DNA of 39,924 nucleotides, taken from assembly GCA_019414725.1 (NCBI GenBank), contig DXLM01000017.1, positions 1-39,924 on the forward strand, written 5' to 3'. The stretch is from Bacteroides sp. (lineage in GTDB: Bacteria; Bacteroidota; Bacteroidia; Bacteroidales; Bacteroidaceae). The notes beneath the pieces are model-generated. The model searched no databases. It saw nothing but the letters and a program-made list of their open reading frames with translations, and was not told the DNA's origin. The position numbers and the translations under genes were made by a program. Numbering within the stretch: position 1 is the stretch's first letter; each line of letters begins with the position of its first letter. Positions 23,432-31,685 of this stretch are shown in pieces.

Positions 23432-24667
23432 TTATTCATCGTCCTCATCATCTGTCAGTTCGGGCAAACTCAACATTCGTTGGCTGTCTTCTGCCGGAAG
23501 GGCTTCTACCTGGCGTAGTTTACGCTCTATGGCACGAGTACGTTTTCCCATAACTTCCTCTAACTGGTCTCCTGCATTCTGTAGATTTTTCTGTACCTTT
23601 TCCAGCAATCCTCCAAACTTTCCGAATTCGGTCTTTACTGCCCCTAACACATTCCATACTTCGCTTGTTCGTTTTTGAATGGCCAGCGTACGGAATCCCA
23701 TTTGCAAACTATTCAGGATAGCTCCCAGGGTGGTAGGACCTGTAACCACTATCTTCCAGTCTTTTTGCAACATTTCCACCAATGCGGTCCGGCGGATCAC
23801 TTCTGCATAGATATTTTCGAATGGCAGAAACATAATGGCAAAATCTGTTGTAAAAGGTGGGTCTACATATTTATCGTGAATGTCCTTTGCCATTTTTTTG
23901 ATTGTGATTTCCAGTTGGCGGGATGAAGTTTCAATCAATGCGGCATCTCCGGCTTCGTATGCATCCTGATATTGCTCATATACATCTTTGGGAAATTTGG
24001 CATCCACAGGTAAATATACAGTATCATTACTATTTTCCTTTCCCGGAAGTTTAATGGCGAATTCCACAAATTCCGTTGCATTCTTCTTGGTTTTGACATT
24101 CGCCGCATATTGTTCCGGACTCAGCATCTGGTCCAATAAAGCCCCTAATTGTACTTCTCCGAATGTACCCCGTGTCTTCACATTGCTTAAAACTTTTTTC
24201 AATCCTCCTACATCCTGTGCCAGACTCTTCATCTCTCCCAATCCTTTCTGTACATTCTCCAGCTGCGAACGTACTATTTCAAAGGATTGTCCTATACGTT
24301 CATTCAATGTTTTCTGTAATTTTTCTTCTACCATTTGCCGCATGTCATCCAATCGTTTTTCCGTACTTTTCACCAAGGCTTCCTGTTGCTTGCCCATTGC
24401 TTCAAATTTTTCCCGTTGCATTTCATTACCGGTCAGCAGGTTTTTATGCAAAGTATCCTGCATATTGCGGATAGAATAGTTCAAGGTTTGATTCAGTTCA
24501 TTACGCAGTTCGCGGATATTTCTTCCCAGCTCGTCCCGGTTTTCTTTCATTTCTTCGCGTAGCAATCCTTCCAGACGTTCGGTTTGCAGACGATTGTTTT
24601 TAGTAAGTGCGATTACAATATTAATTATCAGCAGGATAATAATTACGGTTAATAAAATTTCTGTCAT
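23432..24667 (-). CDS. rmuC: RmuC-family DNA recombination protein
   Basis: The 411-aa protein has one N-terminal membrane helix (about 3-22) and a long coiled coil (about 25-130). The RmuC domain follows, with GTFGEVQLGALLDQML, PVDAKFPKD and MFLPFENIYAEV. RmuC in E. coli limits inversions at short repeats and is thought to be nuclease-like; biochemical proof is thin. The C-terminal tail is acidic (ELTDDEDDE). It leads the two-gene unit with the MgtC-like gene. Divergent from the Cof gene, it has a -7 box at 24687-24694. Confidence 0.9.
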   Translation of the reverse strand: MTEILLTVIIILLIINIVIALTKNNRLQTERLEGLLREEMKENRDELGRNIRELRNELNQTLNYSIRNMQDTLHKNLLTGNEMQREKFEAMGKQQEALVKSTEKRLDDMRQMVEEKLQKTLNERIGQSFEIVRSQLENVQKGLGEMKSLAQDVGGLKKVLSNVKTRGTFGEVQLGALLDQMLSPEQYAANVKTKKNATEFVEFAIKLPGKENSNDTVYLPVDAKFPKDVYEQYQDAYEAGDAALIETSSRQLEITIKKMAKDIHDKYVDPPFTTDFAIMFLPFENIYAEVIRRTALVEMLQKDWKIVVTGPTTLGAILNSLQMGFRTLAIQKRTSEVWNVLGAVKTEFGKFGGLLEKVQKNLQNAGDQLEEVMGKRTRAIERKLRQVEALPAEDSQRMLSLPELTDDEDDE

Positions 24668-24686
24668 GATTCTTGTTTATTTTGAG

Positions 24687-24726
24687 CAAATGTAGCAAAA
24701 AGCCATGAATTTAATCGTTATATTTG
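24687..24726. promoter_or_regulatory. Divergent -7 boxes of rmuC and the Cof gene
   Basis: On the - strand 24687-24694 reads TACATTTG (for rmuC, start 24667). On the + strand 24719-24726 reads TATATTTG (for the Cof gene, start 24763). Both match TAnnTTTG fully; the -33 boxes are not clear. The two transcripts would begin back to back within about 50 bp. Confidence 0.5.
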
Positions 24727-24762
24727 CAGCGAATTTGGCAAAAGCACTCCATTAAATAGTAT

Positions 24763-25569
24763 ATGAAGTATAAATTATTAGTTTTAGACCTAGACGGAAC
24801 GTTGACCAATCAAAAGAAAGAGGTAACGGAACACACACGTCGTACACTTATCGAAGCGCAAGAGCGCGGAGTAAAAATTGTTTTGGCATCGGGGCGTCCC
24901 ACATACGGTGTGGCTCCACTGGCCGAGATCTTAGAGTTGCAGAAATACGAAGGTTATATACTTTCGTATAACGGAGGTGAGATCATAGACTGGAAAACCG
25001 GTGAGATGATGTACGAGAATGTGCTCGATCCGGATATATTGCCTTACCTGTATAAATGTGCCACCGACAATCATTTTGCTATCGTCACTTACGATGGAAA
25101 ATATGTATTGACTGAATATCCGGAAGATGAATATGTATTGAAAGAAGCTATTCTGAATGTGATGACTCCCAAGAAAGTGGATCATTTTCTGGAGGCAATA
25201 AAATTTCCTATTGCCAAATGTCTGATTGTAGGTGAACCTACGCGGCTTGCAGTGCTTGAAAAAGAAATGTACGAACACTTGAAAGACCGTATGGGGGTAT
25301 TCCGTTCCGAACCTTATTTTTTGGAATTGGTTCCTAAAGGTATTGATAAAGCACAATCACTGGCCGTATTGCTAAAAGAAATCGGTATGACAAAAGAAGA
25401 AATGATTGCCGTTGGTGATGGTTTTAACGATCTTTCTATGATACAATATGCCGGATTGGGGGTAGCAATGGCCAATGCTCAAGAAATAGTCCGTCAAAAC
25501 GCCGACTACATCACCCTTTCTAACGAAGAAGATGGTGTAGCCGCGGTAGTAGAGAAATTTATTCTTTAG
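24763..25569 (+). CDS. Cof-type HAD sugar-phosphate phosphatase
   Basis: The 268-aa protein has the class IIB HAD motifs: DLDGTL at 9-14 (Asp9, Asp11), LASGRPT at 41-47, Lys196 in GIDKAQSL, and GDGFNDLSMI at 218-227. The C2B cap lies between about 85 and 185. Such Cof/YidA-like enzymes remove phosphate from sugar phosphates or cofactors such as FMN or PLP; the substrate is not visible. The last 11 bases overlap the end of the convergent DUF2148 gene. No signal peptide, so it is cytosolic. Confidence 0.9.
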   Translation: MKYKLLVLDLDGTLTNQKKEVTEHTRRTLIEAQERGVKIVLASGRPTYGVAPLAEILELQKYEGYILSYNGGEIIDWKTGEMMYENVLDPDILPYLYKCATDNHFAIVTYDGKYVLTEYPEDEYVLKEAILNVMTPKKVDHFLEAIKFPIAKCLIVGEPTRLAVLEKEMYEHLKDRMGVFRSEPYFLELVPKGIDKAQSLAVLLKEIGMTKEEMIAVGDGFNDLSMIQYAGLGVAMANAQEIVRQNADYITLSNEEDGVAAVVEKFIL

Positions 25570-26089
25570 GTTTCCGGTCAAAGAAAGGATTTTTAGAGGA
25601 TGCACTGACAGGGATGGCATAAACCTGGGTGCATCCTTCCAGCCAGTTCAGACGCTGCGCTGCTAGTCCGGCCGAGAACATGACCCGTGTGTCCACCCTG
25701 TTGTCTGCTGCCGTGGCACAAGCTGATCCGATGGCAATGCCCACATCGACACTATTGAGAGCACACGGCACTCCTTCTTTGCGAGACACGCAGGTGGCAT
25801 ATCCACAATGACCACAATTCAATCCTTGCGCCTGTTCGTGGGTACCTATTAACAGGACACATTCCGCATTCAGAATATTTTCCGCATCGCGCAGAAAGAA
25901 TTTCATTCCATGCTCCGCAACCATTTTCACCATCATTTCCGATAAAATATTGATATCACCATCCGTCACCATGGCTATTTCAATAATGTCAACACCTTTT
26001 CCTTTGGGAGCAGTGCGCGCTGCCGTCATCATTTGTCGGGCCACATGCAACACATGCTCATGGCGGCTTTCTCTTTCATTCAATATCAT
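25559..26089 (-). CDS. DUF2148 protein with ferredoxin-like cysteine cluster
   Basis: The 176-aa protein has cysteines at 92, 95, 100 and 109 (CGHCGYATC followed by VPC) and another at 124, which fit an iron-sulphur cluster of the kind described for DUF2148 (PF09918). The N-terminal half is an alpha-beta part. The function is unknown. It is a single gene with a -7 box at 26121-26128 and overlaps the convergent Cof gene by 11 bases at the stop codons. Cytosolic location is inferred from the lack of a signal peptide. Confidence 0.8.
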   Translation of the reverse strand: MILNERESRHEHVLHVARQMMTAARTAPKGKGVDIIEIAMVTDGDINILSEMMVKMVAEHGMKFFLRDAENILNAECVLLIGTHEQAQGLNCGHCGYATCVSRKEGVPCALNSVDVGIAIGSACATAADNRVDTRVMFSAGLAAQRLNWLEGCTQVYAIPVSASSKNPFFDRKPKE

Positions 26090-26120
26090 ATAAATCTTAG
26101 TTATAAGTTAGCTGTTGATA

Positions 26121-26128
26121 CAAAATTA
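26121..26128 (-). promoter_or_regulatory. -7 box of the DUF2148 gene
   Basis: On the - strand this reads TAATTTTG, a full match to TAnnTTTG, 32 bp before the ATG at 26089. There is no clear -33 box. Confidence 0.4.
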
Positions 26129-26382
26129 GTGAATATGAATGATATAAGGCTCCTGCTTTAAGCCTAAAAAGTATAAAAAGAGTCACCGGCTAAAAAAATA
26201 TCAAAATAAAAAGAGAAATATAGTGGATAATCCAATTATTTATCGTTCCTTTGACAACGGAATATAAAAAGATAGTTTTTTCGATTGACTCAATTCATCT
26301 CACACTTGAACCGTTTCTATTCTTCTAACTAAATTTTTAAATTCAAAGTTTACTTAATTATTTATTTATCAATTTTTATTTT

Positions 26383-26628
26383 ATGAATTTGTATATTGGA
26401 AACCTTAACTATAATGTTAGGGAAGGTGATTTGAGAGGTGTAATGGAAGAGTATGGAACAGTAGCTTCAGTAAAACTTATTACTGACCGTGAAACACGTC
26501 GTTCTAAAGGCTTTGCTTTTGTAGAAATGCCTAATGACGACGAAGCCAAAGAAGCTATCAAGCAATTGAACGGTGCAGAATATGTAAACCGTACTATGGT
26601 TGTAAAAGAAGCACTTCCTAAAGCATAA
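26383..26628 (+). CDS. RRM-type RNA-binding protein
   Basis: The 81-aa protein is one RNA recognition motif and nothing else. RNP2 is LYIGNL (3-8) and RNP1 is KGFAFVEM (42-49), with the aromatic residues for RNA stacking kept. Bacteroides species carry several such small proteins, which have been reported as abundant global RNA binders. The gene is monocistronic: it has a long AT-rich leader (about 26270-26382) and a good terminator at 26653-26687. The leader could itself be a target of autoregulation, but this is only a guess. Confidence 0.93.
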   Translation: MNLYIGNLNYNVREGDLRGVMEEYGTVASVKLITDRETRRSKGFAFVEMPNDDEAKEAIKQLNGAEYVNRTMVVKEALPKA

Positions 26629-26652
26629 GGAATTAGACATTCCACATCACAT

Positions 26653-26687
26653 AATGGCGACAGAGTGAATCTCTATCGCCATTTTTT
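26653..26687 (+). terminator. Terminator of the RRM gene
   Basis: AATGGCGA pairs with TCGCCATT, with AGAG/CTCT inside, and is followed by TTTTTC. It starts 25 bp past the stop codon. This is a typical intrinsic terminator. Confidence 0.85.
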
Positions 26688-26729
26688 CTTGAACAGCTTT
26701 TGAAAATACATGAAAGGCTTATGAATAAG

Positions 26730-26765
26730 GAAACGGACATCTGTTTTTGTCAGAATGTCCGTTTC
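26730..26765 (-). terminator. Hairpin downstream of the GH20 gene
   Basis: GAAACGGACAT (26730-26740) pairs with ATGTCCGTTTC (26755-26765), and CTG/CAG continues inside with one bulge. It is 47 bp past the - strand GH20 stop. No strong T-run follows, so it may be a weak terminator or a repeat; the ACGGACA word recurs at 18016-18099 and 30272-30320. Confidence 0.5.
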
Positions 26766-26811
26766 TTGTTTGGTATTTGTTCTTTAGAAAGCCATTGCTC
26801 CGAAGGCGGAT

Positions 26812-29133
26812 TTACTCCACTCCTATTTCGTCAACAAACAAAAACGCTTTTTCGCCAGGCATGGAATGCCATGCGGGAAGTTTCGGAGTAACTTCTGCTA
26901 TGATTTTAATATAGCGGGCTTTTACTTTGTCAAAAGAGACAGAGTCTTTGCGGCTCTGCATTTTAGTTCCTTTTTCCACAACGGGAAAATCTTCGGAGGC
27001 TACCCTGCGGAAATTTTTCCCGTCCTCAGAAACTTCCACCTTCAGACCTGTTGTACCAAAGATAGCATCGCCTGTGTTCAACATTGTGTTTACGAAAACT
27101 GAAGACACCTCCTTAGGCTCAAGTAAATCAAGGGTCACATTCATATCTGTCCCGTAGAAACCAATCCAACGCCCTGAGCGATAATTCATATCCCCATATA
27201 ATCCGTCTATCAAGGTACTTCCTCCTTTAAAAGTATATGATTTATGAGGAATGGTATTCAAGGTAACCGGTTTCATTGTGGCTGCATTAAAATGTATTTC
27301 CTCCTTACTTATCTGACTGGCACCCTGCGGACGAACTGCAATGGCTTGTATGATAACATCTTTATCCACTTGTATAGTGTCGGTATACAATGGGGATTGC
27401 ACATCGGGAACGCTGCCGTCCAATGTATAATGTATTTCCGCGTCATCAAACGTCTGAAAAGCAATCCGGGCTTTTCCTTCATTGGGAGCCGGAACAATAT
27501 CAATGTTCACATCATAAATGTCCTGGCGAAAATCATAACCTCTATCCCGGTAGATAGCCAGCAGAGCCGGTAAACGTTTCAAGAAACTGTCGAAATTTTT
27601 ATGTGACGGTTCCGTCCATTGAATCTCGGACAAGGCAGCCATACGGGGAAGAATTTGCCATTCCATCTTCAAACTGTCACGCGTCCATTCTGTCCATATG
27701 CATCCTTGGGTACCGATGATATATTTTCGTTCATCCTCTGCCAATTCATTAGAAACAGGTTCAAATGTATAGACACGTCCAAGGCTTTTAGTCCCTTTTA
27801 TCCGGTTGTAAGTAGGATTGCTGAAATAAAGATACTGAATAGGAGTCATAATCGCATCATGGTGCAGACGGGCGGCTTCGATACCACCTTTGACACCGGT
27901 CCATGACATCACTGTGGCACCTGGAGCCAATCCTCCCTCCAACATCTCATCCCAGCCCAGCATTTTACGCCCTCTGTCATTGATAACTTTGCCTACCTCG
28001 GACATGAAATAGGTCTGTAATTGGTTCTCCTTGCTATGTTTTGGTGTATCTTTCAAACCCAGTTCCCGAATTTTAGCTTGACATACAGGGCATTTTTCCC
28101 AACGTACTTTCGGACATTCATCCCCACCAATATGGATATAAGGAGATGGAAAGATATCCATTATTTCATTCAATACATCTTTGGCGAACTGTAAAGTCCG
28201 GTCGTTTCCTCCACACAGCACATCAGGGAATACCCCCCATTTACAAGGAATCTCGTATGGACCCCCCGTACAACCTAATTCCGGATAGGAAACCAAAGCT
28301 CCCATCATATGTCCCGGAAGGTCAACTTCGGGGATTACAGTAATAAAACGGTCAGCGGCATACTTGACAATGTCTTTTGCTTCTTCCTGTGTATAAAAAC
28401 CGCTATGAGGAGTTTCATCGTAAGTCTGGGTTTCACGGTCAATCAATGTACGCGGACGCATCGAACCTATTTCCGTAAGTTTGGGATATTTCTTGATTTC
28501 AATTCTCCAGCCTTGGTCTTCGGTCAGATGCCAATGAAAATAATTGATATTGTGCAGTGCCAGCATATCAATGATTTGTTTCAGATAAGAAACCGGAAAA
28601 TAATGGCGGCCCACGTCTACCATGAAACCACGATAACCGAAACGAGGATAGTCATTAACAGTTCCCACTGGGATGGCAGCGGATACCTGTTTGTTTTTGG
28701 TCAACGGCAAAGCCTTGTAGAGCGTTTGTATTCCATAAAATACTCCCGACTCACTTCCTCCATTCAAATGGATGTTTTCAGAAGTTACCTCCAGTTGATA
28801 CCCCTCTTTGTTGGTAATGGAACCGTCAACCGCCAAAATGATGGAGTTCTTCCTTGCGGCTTCAGTTGTTGTCCGGACAGTAATTCCCGTTGCCTCTTTA
28901 ATATAGGAAGCTAAAAATTCTGCCGTCCGTTGCAACTTTTCATTGCCTTCCGGATAAACAATACCGGTTTGCGGATTAATAACAAAAGGGTGGGCTTGAA
29001 TGTCTTGACTTACTTCTTGGGGCTGCGGAATGACATTCAGATTTCCGATTTCTGTTTTTGTAGGGGAACATGCGGACAGCCCCAATACCATCCACATTCC
29101 CACTCCTGCCCATTGCATCAGTTGTTTTTTCAT
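26812..29133 (-). CDS. Beta-N-acetylhexosaminidase, GH20, lipoprotein
   Basis: I take the ATG at 29133 because it is followed by a lipoprotein signal (MKKQLMQW, lipobox LSAC with Cys22); a longer in-frame start at 29169 lacks this. The 773-aa enzyme has a GH20b-like domain (about 35-160) and the GH20 barrel (about 163-510) with the catalytic pair Asp338-Glu339 in HIGGDE. A chitobiase-like C-terminal part and a discoidin-like domain (about 630-770) follow. It removes terminal N-acetylglucosamine or N-acetylgalactosamine from glycans, probably at the cell surface or in the periplasm. A promoter lies at 29159-29166. No SusCD pair is nearby, so it is not in a standard polysaccharide locus. Confidence 0.93.
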   Translation of the reverse strand: MKKQLMQWAGVGMWMVLGLSACSPTKTEIGNLNVIPQPQEVSQDIQAHPFVINPQTGIVYPEGNEKLQRTAEFLASYIKEATGITVRTTTEAARKNSIILAVDGSITNKEGYQLEVTSENIHLNGGSESGVFYGIQTLYKALPLTKNKQVSAAIPVGTVNDYPRFGYRGFMVDVGRHYFPVSYLKQIIDMLALHNINYFHWHLTEDQGWRIEIKKYPKLTEIGSMRPRTLIDRETQTYDETPHSGFYTQEEAKDIVKYAADRFITVIPEVDLPGHMMGALVSYPELGCTGGPYEIPCKWGVFPDVLCGGNDRTLQFAKDVLNEIMDIFPSPYIHIGGDECPKVRWEKCPVCQAKIRELGLKDTPKHSKENQLQTYFMSEVGKVINDRGRKMLGWDEMLEGGLAPGATVMSWTGVKGGIEAARLHHDAIMTPIQYLYFSNPTYNRIKGTKSLGRVYTFEPVSNELAEDERKYIIGTQGCIWTEWTRDSLKMEWQILPRMAALSEIQWTEPSHKNFDSFLKRLPALLAIYRDRGYDFRQDIYDVNIDIVPAPNEGKARIAFQTFDDAEIHYTLDGSVPDVQSPLYTDTIQVDKDVIIQAIAVRPQGASQISKEEIHFNAATMKPVTLNTIPHKSYTFKGGSTLIDGLYGDMNYRSGRWIGFYGTDMNVTLDLLEPKEVSSVFVNTMLNTGDAIFGTTGLKVEVSEDGKNFRRVASEDFPVVEKGTKMQSRKDSVSFDKVKARYIKIIAEVTPKLPAWHSMPGEKAFLFVDEIGVE

Positions 29134-29158
29134 AGTGGAAAATTTATAATTGCAAGGG

Positions 29159-29166
29159 CAAAGATA
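29159..29166 (-). promoter_or_regulatory. -7 box of the GH20 gene
   Basis: On the - strand this reads TATCTTTG, the exact consensus, 26 bp before the ATG at 29133 and between it and the end of the EamA gene. The start would be near 29153. A -33 TTTG is not clear. Confidence 0.6.
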
Positions 29167-29178
29167 CAAAATCCGACT

Positions 29179-30093
29179 TTATCTGCCAGTATGCCTTAAC
29201 CGAATCTTGCTTTTTTTCAGCAATGTTTTTCCTCCTATAATCAGAGTTACGGCAGTAATCACCATCAAAATGCCCAGAATAATGCGCGGTGTCAGCTGCT
29301 CTCCAAAAATCAGTACTCCGAAGAATAAAGCTGTAACAGGCTCCAAAGCACCCAGAATAGCAGTGGGGGTGGAACCAATGTAGTGTATGGCCTTTGTCAT
29401 GGTCACCAACGAAATAACAGTAGGAAAAACAGCCAGTGAAACTGCGTTCACCCATAACAAGGGTGTAGGGATAGGCTGCAATCCTGTACAGAACTTCAAT
29501 CGCACCACATAAACAGACAGGCCGAAAAGCAGGACATAGAAAGTAAGCTTGGCTATAGGCATATCCTTCAGGGAAGAACGGTTTACGCCAACTATATAGA
29601 TAGCATAAGACAAGGATGATAAAAAGACAAAAGTAATCCCGACCAGGCTGAGTGTCTGTCCTCCCGGACTTTTACAGAGCAAGGAAATTCCCACAAAGGC
29701 CAGCGCTATGGAAAACATAGTGACCGGCGATACTTTTTCCTTAAATACTACAGCCATAATAATAGCTACCAGTACCGGGTAGACAAACAGTATGGTGGAT
29801 GCGATACCGGCATCCATGTAGTTATAACTCATAAAGAGAAACAGGGAAGAGAAAGAGAACAGCAGTCCCATGATGCAAAGTGGCAGCACATCCGCTTTCT
29901 TAATGGCAAAAGATTGCTTTTGCATCTTCATCATGATACCTAGTACAACTATAGCCAGTGCATAGCGATAAAATAATACCGAGTCTACGCTCATTCCTGC
30001 ACTATAAAGAGGAAGGGTGAACAGTGGGTTCATGCCGTAGCTGGCTGCTGCGATTGCCCCAAGGAGAAATCCTTTAGTCTTGTTGTTAGTCAT
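29179..30093 (-). CDS. EamA/DMT-superfamily transporter
   Basis: The 304-aa protein has about ten hydrophobic helices in two halves (about 8-140 and 153-292), each an EamA repeat. AAASYGMNPLFT at the first helix and GALEPVTALFFGVLIFGE in the second half are typical of the drug/metabolite transporter superfamily. It should move an amino acid or other metabolite across the inner membrane, probably outward, but the substrate is unknown. The gene precedes GH20 on the same strand, but GH20 has a promoter of its own. Confidence 0.9.
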   Translation of the reverse strand: MTNNKTKGFLLGAIAAASYGMNPLFTLPLYSAGMSVDSVLFYRYALAIVVLGIMMKMQKQSFAIKKADVLPLCIMGLLFSFSSLFLFMSYNYMDAGIASTILFVYPVLVAIIMAVVFKEKVSPVTMFSIALAFVGISLLCKSPGGQTLSLVGITFVFLSSLSYAIYIVGVNRSSLKDMPIAKLTFYVLLFGLSVYVVRLKFCTGLQPIPTPLLWVNAVSLAVFPTVISLVTMTKAIHYIGSTPTAILGALEPVTALFFGVLIFGEQLTPRIILGILMVITAVTLIIGGKTLLKKSKIRLRHTGR

Positions 30094-30271
30094 CGTTTTT
30101 ATTACACGCTTTAAAATCGGCGCGAAATTAGATATTTGTCAGCAATAAACAAAGGAAAAATGCTTTATTCTTTCACTCTGACATCTATTTATTTTAATTA
30201 TACCTAATCAACAAATATAAAAGAATTTATATCACCTGTAGCAGCTGAAAAATTATATGAAATGATTGAAC

Positions 30272-30320
30272 GGACACGGACAGAAAGGGAAATGCAGGTT
30301 TGTTCTTTCTGTCCGTGTTC
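30272..30320 (-). terminator. Terminator-like hairpin of the serC-serA-DUF1015 operon
   Basis: CACGGACAGAAAG (30275-30287) pairs perfectly with CTTTCTGTCCGTG (30305-30317), extended by GGA/TCC. It begins 10 bp past the DUF1015 stop codon. The following - strand tail is only partly T-rich. Confidence 0.6.
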
Positions 30321-30329
30321 CACTATGGA

Positions 30330-31577
30330 TCAGCTCAGTTTATGAATAACCAATCCCGAACGAAGTTTCGGTTCAAACCAAGTTGTTTTGGGCGGCATGA
30401 TATTGCCGGTATCGGCAATATCCATTAATTGTTTCATAGAAACAGGGTAAAGGGCCAAAGCCACTTTCATTTCACCGCTGTCCACACGCTTCTTTAATTC
30501 CTCCAAGCCACGGATACCACCTACAAAGTCAATCCGTTTGTCGGAACGAAGATCCTTGATTCCCAATATTTCATCCAATATCAAGTTGGAAGAAATAGTC
30601 ACGTCCAATACTCCGATAGGATCATTGTCATCGTATGTGCCCGGTTTTGCTGTCAAGCTGTACCATTTACCGTCCAGATAGAGAGAGAAATTGTGAAGAG
30701 CCTGTGGTCTATAGACCTCAGTTCCTTTCTCTTCTACCACAAAATTCTTGCTGACAGCGGTCAGGAATTGTTCCGGAGACAGCCCGTTCAAGTCTTTTAC
30801 AACACGGTTGTAATCAATAATAGTCAGCTGGTTGGCCGGGAAACATACAGCCATAAAGTAATTGTACTCCTCATTTCCCTGATGGTTTGCATTTTGCTGC
30901 GCTTTTTCGGCGCCTACCAAGGCTGCGGCAGCCGAGCGATGATGACCATCGGCAATATAAAGAGCCGGCATGGCTTCGAAAGCTTTTGTGATAGCTTTTA
31001 TATCTTCTTCTTTGTCGATCACCCAGAATGAATGTCCGAAGCCGTCACCCGGAGCGATAAAATCATATTCCGGCCGTTGTGAAGTATATTTCTTAACGAT
31101 AGCATCCAATTCCGCATTATCCGGGTAAGCAAAGAATACCGGTTCTATATTGGCATTATTTACGCGGACATGTTTCATGCGGTCTTCCTCCTTGTCACGA
31201 CGGGTCAGTTCATGTTTTTTGATGACCCCGTTCATATAATCGGGAACATACGCTCCTACCACCAGTCCATATTGGGTCTTGCCATTCATGGTTTGTGCAT
31301 ATACATAATAATTTTCTTTTTCATCTTGCACCAACCAGCCCTTGTCCTGAAACATCTGGAAATTTTCGGCAGCCTTCTCATATACTTTAGGATCATGTTC
31401 GTCTGTTCCGGCAGGGAAATCAATTTCCGGTTTTATAATATGATAAAGTGACTTTTCATTACCTTTCGCTTCCTCGCGTGCTTCTTCAGAATTCAGTACG
31501 TCGTATGGACGTGAAGCTACTTGTTCTACCAATTCTTTCGGAGGGCGGATGCCTTTGAAGGGTTTTATTATTGCCAT
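30330..31577 (-). CDS. DUF1015-family protein of the serine operon
   Basis: The 415-aa cytosolic protein belongs to the DUF1015 family. It begins MAIIKPFKGIRPPKE with SRPYDVL (22-28), has a charged KHELTRRDKEEDRMKH (121-136) and the highly conserved ADGHHRSAAA (209-218). The DGHHR word is reminiscent of ParB/Srx-fold enzymes, some of which phosphorylate free serine, but this similarity by eye is not proof. It follows serC and serA on the same strand, 108 bp after serA, with a repeat in between. A role in serine metabolism is therefore likely; the reaction is unknown. No phosphoserine phosphatase gene is in the cluster. Confidence 0.88.
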   Translation of the reverse strand: MAIIKPFKGIRPPKELVEQVASRPYDVLNSEEAREEAKGNEKSLYHIIKPEIDFPAGTDEHDPKVYEKAAENFQMFQDKGWLVQDEKENYYVYAQTMNGKTQYGLVVGAYVPDYMNGVIKKHELTRRDKEEDRMKHVRVNNANIEPVFFAYPDNAELDAIVKKYTSQRPEYDFIAPGDGFGHSFWVIDKEEDIKAITKAFEAMPALYIADGHHRSAAAALVGAEKAQQNANHQGNEEYNYFMAVCFPANQLTIIDYNRVVKDLNGLSPEQFLTAVSKNFVVEEKGTEVYRPQALHNFSLYLDGKWYSLTAKPGTYDDNDPIGVLDVTISSNLILDEILGIKDLRSDKRIDFVGGIRGLEELKKRVDSGEMKVALALYPVSMKQLMDIADTGNIMPPKTTWFEPKLRSGLVIHKLS

Positions 31578-31602
31578 AAAATAAAGGTATTAGATTTTAC
31601 TT

Positions 31603-31671
31603 GCAGGGGCGAATTGCATTCGCCCGAAAACATAAGCTATATGCATCCGGTCGGATTCAATCCGCCCCTGC
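31603..31671. repeat. GCAGGGGCG-type foldback repeat between serA and DUF1015
   Basis: The left arm (31603-31628, GCAGGGGCGAATTGC at its start) and the right arm (31647-31671, ending CCGCCCCTGC) are inverted relatives. The left is itself a hairpin, GGGCGAAT/ATTCGCCC; the right has GGTCGGATT/AATCCGCC. The design is that of the element at 5806-5960, while the inner bases differ. Confidence 0.6.
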
Positions 31672-31685
31672 GGTTATTGGATTAC

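Noticed and set aside
23432..24667. RmuC as a phage or secretion-tail coiled-coil protein
   Set aside because: The membrane helix, coiled coil and GTFGE...PVDAKFP order are those of the RmuC family.
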